A DNA stretch of 64,000 nucleotides from Adenanthera pavonina (lineage: Eukaryota > Streptophyta > Magnoliopsida > Fabales > Fabaceae). Below, piece after piece: positions 1 through 11,478 of this stretch. Positions within the stretch are counted from its first letter, which is position 1, and each line of letters opens with the position of its first letter. The notes under the pieces are model-generated. The model saw only the letters and a list, made by a program, of their open reading frames with translations, was not told the origin of the DNA and made no database searches. The stretch is from assembly GCA_026686845.1 (NCBI GenBank), contig JAIVEN010000012.1:10666501-10730500 (forward strand), given 5' to 3'. Made by a program: the position numbers and the translations under genes.

Positions 1-1510
1 ATTATTCACTTGATCTCTAAGTTGTCTTCTAGTTTTAACTTTCTCTTGAACATCCCTAATAACTTGATCAACTAGATGATTCCTTTGATATCTCCAAGCT
101 CTAGGGAGTTCTTGTGATATTTTCTCATTTGTTTCACATTCATTATCTTTCTCTTGGATATTTTCCTCTACATCAGTAGATTCAAATACTTTGGGAGGTT
201 CAGTTTTATTTTCTTCAGACACATTCAAATTCTTGAAACTAGAAATTAGAACTTCCTCATCTTTAGCATGCTTAGACAGAGTTTCATTTTCAAGAAAGAC
301 TATATGCACAGATTCTTTTATAGATCTAGATCTTTTATTGAACACCCTATATGTTTTGCTTCTATTTTAGTAGCCAAGAAATATACCTTCATCTAATTTG
401 GCATCAAACTTACCCAGATTGTCTTTGTTTTTATTGTGGACATAACAAGTGCATCCAAACACATGAAGATGAGAGAGATTAGGCTTCTTTCCCTTGTACA
501 GCTCATATAGAGTCTTACCTAGTAAGGGTCTAATGTATGCTCTATTCATCAAGTAGCATGTTGTGCTCACTGCATTTACCCAAAATTGTTTAGGCAATCC
601 CTTTTCATTCAGCATTGCATAAGCCATCTCCTCCAATACTCTATTCTTTCTCTCCACAACTCCATTCTATTGAGGTGTTCTTAGGGCTAAGAAGTTGTGC
701 TCCACTCTATTTTCATCACAGTAGTTAGCAAATTTGGCATTTTCAAATTCTCCACCATGATCTATTCTAATACATATAATAGAGCAACCTTTCTTATTTT
801 GGATCTTCTTAGCTAAGAACAGAAAAGCATCATATGTTTTATCTTTAGAGAGAAGAAACATATGAAGTAATTGCAATGGTCTTGTTGTAGAGATAATGTT
901 TTTAGTATTGAATAAGGACTTTGCTTTTTTCCCTTTAAGACAAGCATCACATTCTCTATCCTTTTCAAACTTAATGTTGGGTAAACCAAGAACAAGTTCA
1001 TTTTTAATGAGTTTATTTTATTGATGCATGTTAACATGTGCTAGTCTCCTATGCCATAGCCAATAATCATCATTTTCACTTATTAAGCATATAGAGTCTA
1101 GAGAGGGTAATTCATCTAAATTAATATTATAATGGTTACCATCTCTTTCTGCCTTGAGAATCACTTTATGATCACTCTTTTTGATGACCAGGCAGTAGTT
1201 GGAATCAAACAGAACCCAATTGCCTCTATCACAAGTTTGGCTCACACATAACAGGTTGTGATTGGGTCCTATCATGAATAGGACTTCTTCAATTGATGTT
1301 TCTCAGTTTCTTCCAACAATTCCAATCCCAACTACCTTCCCGGACTGGTCACCACCGAAAGTAACCTTTCCTCATTTCTTATCTCTCAGCACAATGAATT
1401 TCTCTTTGTCTCCAGTCATGTGTCTCGAACAAGCACTATCCATGTACCATTTGTTGCTTTTCTTGGCCTTAAGATACACCTACAAAACAAGTTTTAGTTC
1501 TTTCTTTTAG
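1..1510 (-). pseudogene. Element A pol remnant: protease, GAG-pre-integrase, integrase core, start of RT region
   Basis: Reading from 1510 downward, a protease segment contains WYMDSACSRHMTGD; copia proteases usually have DSG, so the catalytic loop is altered. Next is the GAG-pre-integrase motif WLWHRRLAHVNM (1018-1275), then the integrase core with IDHGGEFEN (second Asp and the Glu of the DDE triad) and ERKNRVLEEM with FWVNAV (367-657). An in-frame TAG at 667-669 replaces the usual second Gln of TPQQNG. Around 855-862 the sequence jumps from LLHM directly to FLLSKDKTYDAF. Relative to element B this loses about 33 codons, including the first catalytic Asp. Below 366 the acidic linker after integrase continues to the window edge. 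Non-functional. Confidence 0.85.
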
Positions 1511-1599
1511 GTACCTATATTTGCTTTGATCCTTTCTTATTAGTGGAGGAATCCTTGGGAACCCATTTCATCCCATTGTCATTTCCTTCCTTCCCATAT

Positions 1600-3278
1600 A
1601 TGCAGGTAGATGACATATGACTTTCTTGTTACAGAAGTGGCAAGTAGAAAAAGAGCTAGAGGAAAAAGATACATGTATGAAATAATGACTATAGTATCTA
1701 TCGTTTTGATTTCTAAGGGTTGGGGAAGACTCTATGCTCTGAGTTTCTTTAATGTTATTAGCATGCGCAAAGTTTCTCAGGTAAAGATTTTGTTTCTTGA
1801 TTTTTCAATTTTTCCTTGACTGCACATCGGTCAGATCCTAGACCCATTTTGTTCTGGCTTACACTTGGGTTTCCTAGTAATACTTTTAGCATGTTCTCAC
1901 CTCTAGTGAGTTTGGTTAGAGTCTTGTTGAGTTAACCATTCTTATCTCTCAACTTAATGCAAGAGACATAGATAGAGGTAGTGGAAGGAGAAGAAATCTG
2001 TGAAGCATTGCAAGATGTATGAGACTCACTTTCAAGGTTGTGTATTTTCTTTTTAGCATGACTCAGTTGTTTGGACACTTTGAAAAATTTAGTCATCAGT
2101 TCATTAAATGCATCATGTAGTTCATTGTAAGAAGGTTTAGAGTCATTTACTTCAAAATCATTGTCACTGTCTCGGTTGTGATTCTTCTCTTCCTCTGCAA
2201 TCTCTTGAGCCATCAGGAATAGATTAGCAATCTCATCATCTTTTGTTTCTTCTTCTTCATTTGAACTATCTTCCTAGATGGAAGATATGAAGGCTTTCTT
2301 CTTTTTCCCTTTGTCAGCCTTTTTGTCTTTTCTTTGTTTCTTGCTCAGCGGAGGACATTACCATTTGATATGTCCAGGTTTCTTGCATTCATAGCATATG
2401 ATGAAGTCTTTGTTTTCTTTCTTGTTATTAATGGCTCCATTTTTCTTTGAAAACCTTTTGAATTTCTTCTTTCCATACATTTTGCCAAATTTTCTCACTA
2501 GCATAACTATTATCTCTTCATTTAGCTCAGCATCTTCTCTTGAGTCGTCATCATCTTTTAATTCCACCTTGAGAGCAAAACTCTTCTTCTTTTTGTCATA
2601 CGATGTAGACTCTTTAAGAACCTTCAGCTTTCCTTCATATTCTTCAAGACTTCCAAAGAGGGCTGTGACAGATGTCATTGATTCCCCTCTAGCTTCTTCT
2701 ATTGCTATCACCTTTGGTTGCCCCTCAATGGGCAAGGCTTTAAGAATTTTTTTGGCTTTCTCAAATTGAGTGTATTCCATTCCAAGGCTCTTCAGTTGAT
2801 TCACAATGAGAGTGAATCTCTTCTGCAGATCCTTGATATTCTCACCCTCTTTTATCTTGAAGCTTTCATATTCTCCAATGCACGTATTCAGTTTATTTTC
2901 TATCACCCCGGTTGTTCCTTCATGAGCAATCTCCAAAGTGTCCTGCATACCTTTGGATGTTGTACATTAGGACACCCTGTAGAACTCATCTTGGTTGAAG
3001 GCACTGACTAGACAATGCTTAGCTTTATAGTTGAGAAGAACCATTCTCCTATCCTCCTCGTTCCATTCTTCTTTAGGTTTCTCTCTATATTTTCCATTAT
3101 CTTGTAGTTTCATTGGAATGAAATCTCCCTTCTGGATGACTGACCAAATATCCAAATCAATGGATTGAAAGTAGATTTGCATCCTCATCTTCCAATACCC
3201 ATAGTGTTCTCCACTGAAGCCAGGAGGTCTGTTGGTGTTAATTCCTTCTAGAAGAATACCTTCACCAAAGTTAGCCAT
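1600..3278 (-). pseudogene. Element A gag remnant (copia gag, UBN2-like, zinc knuckles)
   Basis: The gag is readable in one main frame from a Met at 3278; the frame is open up to 3332 but has no earlier ATG. The N-terminal part has PPGFSGEHYGYWKMRM, typical of copia gag. The UBN2-like helical region follows (2358-2948). An in-frame TAA at 2967-2969 separates the two, at a site where Gln is usual (CAA to TAA). The first zinc knuckle at about 2345-2398 reads CYECKKPGHIKW then a stop then C, so it is broken. A lysine- and glutamate-rich coiled-coil-like segment follows (1932-2213). The second knuckle (CHFCNKK, about 1600-1645) has lost its His/Cys spacing. Gag would package element RNA into virus-like particles; this copy is dead. 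Confidence 0.85.
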
Positions 3279-3319
3279 GTCTTCCCCTGAATTGTTAGAT
3301 CCTTCAACTAGGAGTCCAG

Positions 3320-3331
3320 GCTCTAATATCA
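3320..3331 (-). other. Primer-binding site of element A (initiator tRNA-Met type)
   Basis: The minus strand reads TGATATTAGAGC directly downstream of the LTR. This is a two-mismatch version of TGGTATCAGAGC, the usual plant primer-binding site complementary to the 3' end of initiator tRNA-Met. Its place between LTR and gag fixes the orientation and the LTR end. Confidence 0.8.
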
Positions 3332-3333
3332 CT

Positions 3334-5037
3334 TATTAGTTTAGCTGGCTTCCCAAGAGGGGGGTGAATTGGTAAGCTTGAAATTTTCTGCTAAAAGGAA
3401 ATACAATAGTGATACTTAAAGATTACCGAAAATAGAGTATAGGAAATAAAGAGCAATGAGAGGAAGACTTAATGATTTATCCTGATTCAGTCAACTCCAC
3501 TTGACCTATGTCCAATCCTCAAGCCACCACTTGAGATTTCTCCACTGTCTCTTGTAAGATTTGAATGGGTTCTTGCGATGACCGCAGTACAACATCAACT
3601 TGAACTTTGAGCTGAACAAATCTCTCTCACTCTCTCGACTCAAAAGCAAGTACAATTGTCGTAGTGTAATCTCACACTAAGCACTATCTACAAGTGTGTA
3701 GAAGTATACAGAACAAAGATTCTCTCTCAAAAGAGTGGATACGAAAATTTAAGTACAATGAATGAGCTAACAGTGGGTAGGTAAGCTTTGAATGAATCAA
3801 AAATTAAATCAGTAGAGTTTTAGCGTATTTCTTGATTTTTTTTCATTACCCAACAACTTAAATGAGGTCCTATTTATAGTCTTAGGGCAAAACTTTCCAT
3901 TAAGATTGGCTATTACTCTCAAAAAAATAGTTGTTCACCTACCGTATTAAATACATCTGACAGAGGTTATGTGGATAACCTCCTCAGTTTATGCGAATAA
4001 CGAGTAACTATTTGCATTTGTTTTCAATGTAGAGCTTTCGTTTTGTGGATAACCTAGCTAGGTTATGCGGATAATGTGCTACCCAAAATGACTAAGTTTT
4101 AGCTCAAAATCATTTTCATGAAAACCAACTCTGTTATTAAGATAACATTAAGTTTTTCTCAAACTGAGTTTTTGTAAAACTTAGATTATCAGGATAACCT
4201 CCCAAGGTTTTGCGGATAACCCATTTTGCTGAAAAAGAGCTATCACTTCTGTAACATAGGTTGATAACCTCCCTAGGTTATGTGGATAACCTATTTACCC
4301 GAGGAAAGTTCAAGTACTCTGAAATATAGGTTACGCGAATAACCTCCCTAGGTTATGTGGATAGCTTGTTTACCTGAGGAAAGTTCAAGTACTCTGAAAT
4401 ATAGGTTATGTGGATAACCTTTTAACAGAGAAGAGTCCAAGTGCTTTGTGGCACACATTATGTGGACAACCTCCCTAGGTTATGTGAATAACGGGTTGTA
4501 CAGTACCACTTTCCTTCATTGTTCACTCCCTTATGCGAATAAGTTGCCTACCTTATCAGGATAATCACCTGGTCAGACTTTGAGAACTTGGTTCCCAAGG
4601 CATGTTATGTGGATAACCTCAATCCCTTTTCATGAAATTAGAGAATGAACTTTGGAAGACCTTTGAGATGGAGTCTTTATCCTTATAACCTTCAATGGTT
4701 ATGCACATAAGGTAAATTATTTTCATGAAAATAGGGTAAACACTTAGAAACATCTTGGAGCTTGAAACTTTATCCTCATAAGGTAGCTTTTTTAGTGAAA
4801 ATCATTTTGTGATCATGAGCTAATTATTAGTCATTCAAGTAGTCATCTCATTTAATATTGATTTAATTGAAATTCAAAGCTTATCTACCATCTTTTACAA
4901 ATATTTTTCTAAAACATGTGAAATAGCTCTCCAATTTTTAGAAAACTCCAACTTTGTCCTTCATTTCACTTGTGTTCCTTTAATATTGGAATTTCAAGTT
5001 CATTTGTTTTAGAATCATCAAAACATTTGAATAAACA
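3334..5037 (-). repeat. 5' LTR of element A (about 1.7 kb)
   Basis: On the plus strand the LTR starts TATTAG (terminal TG mutated to TA) and ends ATAAACA. Both ends align with the LTR of element B (13502-15141): the shared end has CTTCCCAAGAGG then GTGAATTGG, and the shared U3 start has GAATCATCAAAACA. Between the conserved ends the middle (about 3960-4790) is an array of short palindromes unlike the equivalent part of B. The far flank is single copy here, so no TSD can be tested. Confidence 0.85.
3960..4790 (-). repeat. Palindromic repeat cassette in the U3 of LTR A
   Basis: At least 15 variants of GGTTATGTGGATAACC occur, often paired as GATAACCTCCCTAGGTTATG. GGTTAT and ATAACC are inverted arms around a 4-base loop. 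Part is also duplicated directly: the stretch from GAGGAAAGTTCAAGTACTCTG at about 4300 recurs at about 4376. Repeated palindromes are known in Sirevirus LTRs. Acting as U3 enhancer or protein-binding sites is inference. Confidence 0.8.
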
Positions 5038-6890
5038 TCTTATTCCTACTAAAACATATCCTTTTTAATTTCATGCCATTCTTTTCCACATGCTTCTTAT
5101 TTATACTACACTTCTCTAATGATATTATTTATGGGTAGATGTGCTTAATCTTAAGGGTTTATAACTTTTTGAACATCCTATCCATGTATTCCTTAGGTTT
5201 GCTTCTGCTACACCCTCTAATTCCTTCATTCTTACACATAGGGTCATACGGTACACTCACATCATCCATAAGTATCACGACCCTACATTCATCTGACCAT
5301 TCTAATTTTATTTCCACTACGGACCTCGTAGTCCTCATGCTTATCTTGTTACACTAGAGTCACAACTTACTTATCTTTTACTAACAATGTTTGGGGTTTC
5401 TTCTCATAAGTCACATTTCTTCTTCTAATCCAATTTAACCATTACAATACTACTACCTGCCTTAATCTTCGTAAATTCCATACTAGCTGTACTTTTGGTT
5501 CTTTAATCCCTTTTTTCTTCTCATTGCCATTGGAAGATTTGAAATTCTTTCCATTAAATGAAGATCCGCTCATCTCATGATCAATAAATTACTACCACAT
5601 ATGGATTGATTGGTTAGCTATACCCAATCAATCTTTTAGGAGATAGGTATCCAAGACCATGAATTTAAGTGAATTTTGGGTTCTCATTGGGTATCATCAC
5701 CAAGCCTTTCAGTCTCAGTCCACTGGTGCCTCGCACCTTGAGTAATTGGTGCATCAAATGCCTAGCTAGTTGGCATTAGGCCTCAACTAGTTAACTGCTA
5801 GTCCTAGACTCGTGATTCAATACCATATGGAGTTTCCGTCTACTTCCAAATAGTAATGACTTCCCCATATTCTCCAAAGCTGTTACTACAAAAAACCCAG
5901 AGGCAACAGCATATGGACATAGGTTAGCTCCATATCTTCTACTCTTATGCATCTTGACGGTAACCGACATATCATAGTTATAATATTGTGTCCTACAATT
6001 CATTTTATAACCTAGGGATGTACTAAGAAAGAACTTCATTCAGTCCCTACTCATGACATTTCAACACTTAAATCCTTATCATTGATCAATGTCACCTATT
6101 AGGGGCAACTTCTCTTCCACAATAAACCAATGACATGTTCTTTATACAAACCTTACTTTAAGTCAGAGAGACAGAGAGTTATGAAAACTCTTTTATCAAC
6201 TTCAAAATCCTTACACAATATTCACCTTCAAAAATTCTTATAGCCCAAAGTATCCCCTGCAGTTTGTTCCTACTTGTAAAACTCTCGTTCAACCTCCTGC
6301 AACTTAATTCTATCTTATTTTCCATATATTGCACCATACAGGATATCATAACAATCTTCTTCTAAGCCCACACTAGTGCATATGGCTTCCCATTGAATAT
6401 CGTAATAGTCCTTGTCCAAACTCATACTAACTATCCTCCAATTTACAAAACTTATCAATACATCTATTTTCAAATAGACCTTTTACCTCAGAGTTTAACT
6501 CTGCCTCCTTCCGAACTCTTATGCACCAGAAAATGGACAAGAGCCTTTTTCCTAATTCAACCCAAAGGACTCTGGTGTCCTCTTAACAATATTGCATATC
6601 CTTTCAGCATTGCTTGCCTTTTTTTCTTTCCAAAAATATCCATCGACTGTCTTCACCATTTGCAAACACGGCATTCCAGATGAAAATTATCGCCTCTTCA
6701 TTACCTTTCTTGATGGCATTGAAATCACCATCACCGTCATTGCCAAGGCCTTTATCATTCGGCACTATCATGGCTCCAGGATGCATATTCTTCACTCCAA
6801 CTATAAACTCTTGCTAGTTAACCTTTTCTTCGACATTGTTATGTCCAACTTTGTATCCAAATCAATAGATTGAACTCTCTCATGGTTCTT
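5038..6890. other. Degenerate AT-rich repeat-like sequence, no intact gene
   Basis: No open frame here looks like a real gene. It lies between LTR A and the decayed gypsy gag and may be the downstream part of that element (minus strand), but I could not recognise protease, RT or integrase motifs. The longest frames (under 100 codons) have no recognisable domain. Confidence 0.4.
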
Positions 6891-7620
6891 CCACTACTTT
6901 GAAATACCTCAACATTTGACCTTTAAGGTTCACTCGTCATTTCCATTCTTAATCCTTACAATTCTTACCACTTATATTACTCTATAACCTACCTTTATCT
7001 CCTATGATTATGGTTATTCAAGTTCCTTTGCTAGTTTCCTCCTGGTGATCCCAGATGGAAGATGCATGGATCATTAAGCTTCACTTCTCCTCCTCAGTCT
7101 CCCGCATTTATTAGGATAGAACATACATCTTCACATGCCAATCCTTCACGGATATATACTTCATAACTGATAACTACTTTTTAATTTCTAGGTGAGCTTC
7201 TATAAACTCATTACTTAGTAGGACACTCCTTCACCATCGCTTTGCCTTCCTCTCTAACTTAAACACCTCCAATTGCACCTATCGTCCTGAGGTGCAATCT
7301 ATAACACGAATATTATTTCCAATTAGTCCATTGTTCCTTATCCATCGCATGATTCAACTTATCTTCAAAAGTTGGTGGATTAAACTTTCAAAAGTATTTC
7401 AGTTGAAAGAAGATACCGCTTCTTCCAACCCTTAGGGGCCCTTTCTGCCTCCATTACATCCTCATCTACTCCATCATTCATATCCACATACACACTAACT
7501 TCCTCTTTAATATCACCATACCTTTGCTGATTCAACTACTCTTGCATTCTATTCAACATTCCTCCCTGATTGTTAACTCAGTCATTCAATCCAGCTAACA
7601 TCTCATACATCTTTCACCTA
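6890..7620 (-). pseudogene. Decayed Ty3/gypsy gag remnant
   Basis: The minus strand, read across several frames, gives pieces in gypsy gag order: FNPPTFEDKLNHAMDKEQW (about 7300-7370), then VIDCTSGR, then VFKLEREAKRW, then VLLSNEF, then VKDWHVKM. This matches the Retrotrans_gag pattern (substrate phrase, CT..., LE.EAKRWW, then the segment before the arginine-rich tail). Several frameshifts and stops separate the pieces. It is unrelated to the copia elements. Solo LTR F1 inserted just upstream of it. Confidence 0.6.
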
Positions 7621-7655
7621 AGATCACCCTTATTTTGCTTATCCCCCAGCAAGAC

Positions 7656-9303
7656 TATTGGGAATTTCAGTATACATGCAGCGGAATAACAAAACCAAAT
7701 TCCTCCCATAGATCCATCAATGTTGTTTAATTGAGATGTAGAGGAGAATTTTAACTTTGATACGTGGCTTTTTAGGTTTTTCTTCAACCATTGGACTTTA
7801 GGAACTGACGCTTCTGATCAGCTTCCTCTATTAGTATCCATACAAATGATGAATCCAACTTGAACAACGTGCTAGCACCACTGTTTGTTCACGAACATTC
7901 TTACACTTGAGGTCTATGTGCTTCCGTACACTTTCTCTCTGTAAGTGTATGACCATTCTCTCTCTAGAATAGGAGGAGACTCTCTTATGAATTATATCCT
8001 AGATAACCCTAGTTTCTATCCTTACATAGATAGGGTTTCTGATTTGATTAATTTAAAATGATTTTTTTAAACTTAAATCAAATCTTAATTTAACAAATTA
8101 GTTTAGATTTGAATCTATCTAATAGATTGAATCTAAACTAATTATTTAATCTAAATCTAAAATCAAATTTAAATTTATTTATTACATAAATCAAATTTAA
8201 ATTATCACATTGTTTAAATTTAAATATATCACATAGAATTAAATTTAAAACTAATTCAATTAAATTAATTAAATGGTATATATATTTGATATATCAAACA
8301 TATATATATATATTGAATTTTATAAAATATATATCAAATATATTTTTTTATAAAATTCTTCCACCCAAAATTGAACGTTAATTTATCGAATCTAGATACA
8401 TTTTAGGTTTAATGAATATGGATATACTAGCATGAGTTGCTCCATTCTTGTGTACAACCCTGCAAGCCCATATGCATTAGCAGTGAGCCAATGACACTAT
8501 TATACCCACAAGTCATAAGTGGCCTCTAGCAAGACATTATGACTACCCAAATCATATGAGATCGATAATCCGATGCAATCTATCATACAACTCTATCACA
8601 TCCCTTTTGTCTCATGATATCTAGTTCAAATATCAGCCATGGAAACATCATCCTCATTTTACTCGACCATCACTTTCTCAATCTCCGAGCAGATTGACAG
8701 AACAAATGGAAACCCTTCCATTCGAGCATGACCATACATTTCTCAGTCTTACTCATTAAGGGGCCTAGATATATCTCTCTGTTAATCAGAGGGACAAATC
8801 TTATTTTGACCGTTCATCTTCCTCTATATGAATTCTATAATGCCTGATCATAGCTTTTATGATCACTTGATTAAAAGTGACTTTTGACTATGCCAAAGCA
8901 CAATATTCATCATGTAGGAAACTATGGTGATCTCAAGTCTGAGGGCTTAGTGACACTGTTATATATATGAGATATGCTTATGACCTGATCCATGCGGCTA
9001 TCTCATGACAAGATGATCTAGCATCTGTTCCCTAACAGGTGCTTATGATTTTGATTTGTATCTTCATACATAATTAACACATAATCATCAATTAAAATCT
9101 TACTAGCCTTAGTTCATCATTGTTCCCAAAAAGATAATTGATTAGGGATGTTTAGGGTAAAATGATTTATCCAAGGATATTATTATTATAAAGAAAAAAT
9201 CCAAACAATATAATAATATAATAAAAGAAAAAACTCCTTCTTTTTTCATAATGAAGAATAATGTTCATAAAACAATGATTGACCTAGAGCACAATCTCCA
9301 ACA
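7656..9303 (-). mobile_element. Solo LTR F1 (copia-type family F) with perfect TSD
   Basis: Read on the minus strand it starts TGTTGGAGATTGTGCTCTAG and ends AAATTCCCAATA (terminal CA mutated to TA). Exact 5-bp duplications AAGAC lie at 7651-7655 and 9304-9308. There is no internal coding region, so this is a solo LTR left by recombination between the LTRs of one element. A second copy (F2) lies at 26904-28577 in the opposite orientation and is alignable along its length. The part with long TA runs (8040-8350) is shared by both. Confidence 0.9.
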
Positions 9304-9323
9304 AAGACATCTCTCCCCAGTAC

Positions 9324-11478
9324 TGTAACACCTTGACTTAGGACCATTTACCCATGTATTACACCTTATTAGAGTCTAATTATACTTAATTTGAAGCTTG
9401 AATTACATAAAATTCAAAAACAAAATTTTTATTTTCGGGGTACTGTTCATGTGGGAAATTCCATTTTTCCTGATGAATTTTGAAAAATCATACCTAATTC
9501 AATAAAAAATGTCTATAAGTGATTCAAGTCTCTAATAATAGCTTAAAAGATTTTCTACATGGAAAAATATAAAATACAGCAATTACATAGCCAATTAGTA
9601 AAGTAAATTTTGTGAAGTTTCACTATTCATATGGTTAATTTCTGGAAATCCAGTTTTCTGGGCTAACTTTGAAAATTCACTATAATTCGTACATACATCC
9701 AAATTGTGTGATCTTTAGACCATTTTAAATCTCATTCTATCTACTTTCTAACCAAATAACATTCATCTTTACATCACAAAATCTTTAAATAGTGGAGGGT
9801 TCAATTTGTAGTGATCAGAACAACCATATACATCCTAATACCTTGCCAAACAAAAGTTGTAAAATATTTACATGGACATAATTCATCCTCATATTATGTC
9901 ATACATTCACTAAGACCATAAGGAACATAAAATCATGGAGAAATAGATTTAACATCATATCTACAATTTTACATAAAAGTTCTAAATTCATGGCCATTGC
10001 AATCAGCAACACATTAATGACCAAGTTCCTTCCCCTTTCTTTCTCTTCCTTGGAGGTCTTGCCATTGTTACTTCCTAAACATGGCTGGAATTTGGGAGGG
10101 TGAGATTCAAAGAATCTCAATAGATAAATTCCAAACATGCAACCATATCATCACCATTTACATAAAAACGTCATGTAAACTTCCATACATCACATAAGCA
10201 CATTAAGACATGTATTTCACAAAAATTTTGGCAAAGTTTCATTTTGAAAAATGAATATTCTGGGGCTCAAAACCCCTCATAAAACTCAGCCAACAACATA
10301 GATACATCAAAAAACAACATTTCATTCATATGCCATAGTGTCAAATATAAAAAAGAAACAAATATCACAATGTGATGCAAGTTAGGAAATTTAACTACCT
10401 TTGAGTGATCCCTAGGTTCCCACACTTGGTACACCACTTCTTGGGCCTTCTAACACTTCCTTGAACCTATCCATATCACCAATTAAGCACTTTAGCCACG
10501 GCTATCATGAGTAACATAATACATTGCACATTAAACCCTAAATTTTCACTTAGCTTTACTTTGAGTTTTTCTTGAGACCAACACTTGTTCTTAACTAATT
10601 TGGACCCAAGGAATCCATTTTTGGGGTCAAAAACATGAAATTAAAATTCTAAATATAAACTCCTTTCTGGCCAAAATCATGAAAAATAAGGAGAAATTGC
10701 TATGCTCCTTATTACATCAAACTACTTACATAATCATGCTTTAAGTGAATATTCTAGCTTTCCCCCTATGTTTTATGGTTGGAAAACTTATTTCCCTCCT
10801 TAATCTTAGTTTCATCAAAACCCTAAGGGAGTGGAGAAGGAAATCTAATCCATGGATCATGCTTAAAATATGATAAACTACAAGCTTAAGGTGGTAGATA
10901 GTAATTTACCACTTCAGCTTTTGATTTCTCCTTGAGTTTCTCTTCTTCCTTGTCTCTTTTCTCTCCTTTCTTTCTTGTGTTTTCAGCCCCTGTTTTGCCG
11001 CTGGAAATGCTTGTGCAAAAATGGTGAGAAAATGAGTGATTAAGTGGTTAATTAAGTGGCTTAATCATGGTTAATCACATAAAACTATGGTTGCTTTTTG
11101 CCAAAATTCAACAACTTCTTGAGTAAGTTTTCCCAAAAACTCATGCTGCCCAAATTGCCCCATTTTTAAATGCCAATGAGAGGTCTGAGTGTCCCAAAAA
11201 TGGTCAATTTTTCTTTGTCAAGATATATCCTGAACCGAGTAATTTGTAACTGTATTGATAAAACTACTTTTTATAGTAATTTAGCATTTTTAGGCTACAT
11301 GATTATTCTAAATTTGTTTTTTATATTTTCTTAATTATCCTATTCCAAATGGTATCGATGTATGATCCATATCTTCTCCTGGTTACCTGTTAATCATTAG
11401 TGGGGCCCATAATCTACTTTATGGGTATTAAGTTAGACACTCAGTACTGATTATTTCTTTATCTTTGAACATTAACCC
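9324..11478 (-). mobile_element. Gypsy-type LTR C1, first part (split by C2)
   Basis: It starts on the plus strand TGTAACACCTTGACTTAGG, which is the 3' end of a minus-strand LTR. It can be followed to 11478, where it is cut by LTR C2. The continuation resumes at 23655. Comparison with the C2 and C3 copies shows one LTR family of about 2.7 kb. The last five bases (AACCC, 11474-11478) are duplicated at 23650-23654. No internal element coding adjoins it, and the outer TSD cannot be tested because the far end is truncated. Confidence 0.8.

Larger units (their letters stand above)
1..5037 (-). mobile_element. Sirevirus-like Ty1/copia retrotransposon A, 5' part; continues past the window start
   Basis: On the minus strand the order is LTR (3334-5037), primer-binding site, gag, protease, integrase and the start of reverse transcriptase at the window edge. 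That is the copia order (integrase before RT). The LTR end next to the PBS carries the run of C followed by TCTTGGGAAGCCA that is common in Sirevirus-type elements. The gag has two zinc-knuckle positions, which also fits that lineage. The coding region is broken by stops and by a deletion in the integrase, so this copy cannot move by itself. The 3' LTR and the far TSD lie outside the window, so age cannot be estimated from the LTR pair. Lineage assignment rests on recognised motifs, not a search. Confidence 0.88.

Noticed and set aside
2398..3011. Two plus-strand frames of about 100 codons in element A
   Set aside because: They are the reverse complement of gag; the real reading is on the minus strand with gag motifs.
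3960..4790. Series of hairpins as possible terminators or small RNA genes
   Set aside because: They lie inside an LTR U3 and repeat one palindrome; no transcript unit is suggested.
9304..9325. C1 as the 5' LTR of the decayed gypsy gag at 6890-7620 (same strand)
   Set aside because: No primer-binding site follows the C1 end, and the leader does not resemble that of element E, so a separate insertion is more likely. Not fully excluded.
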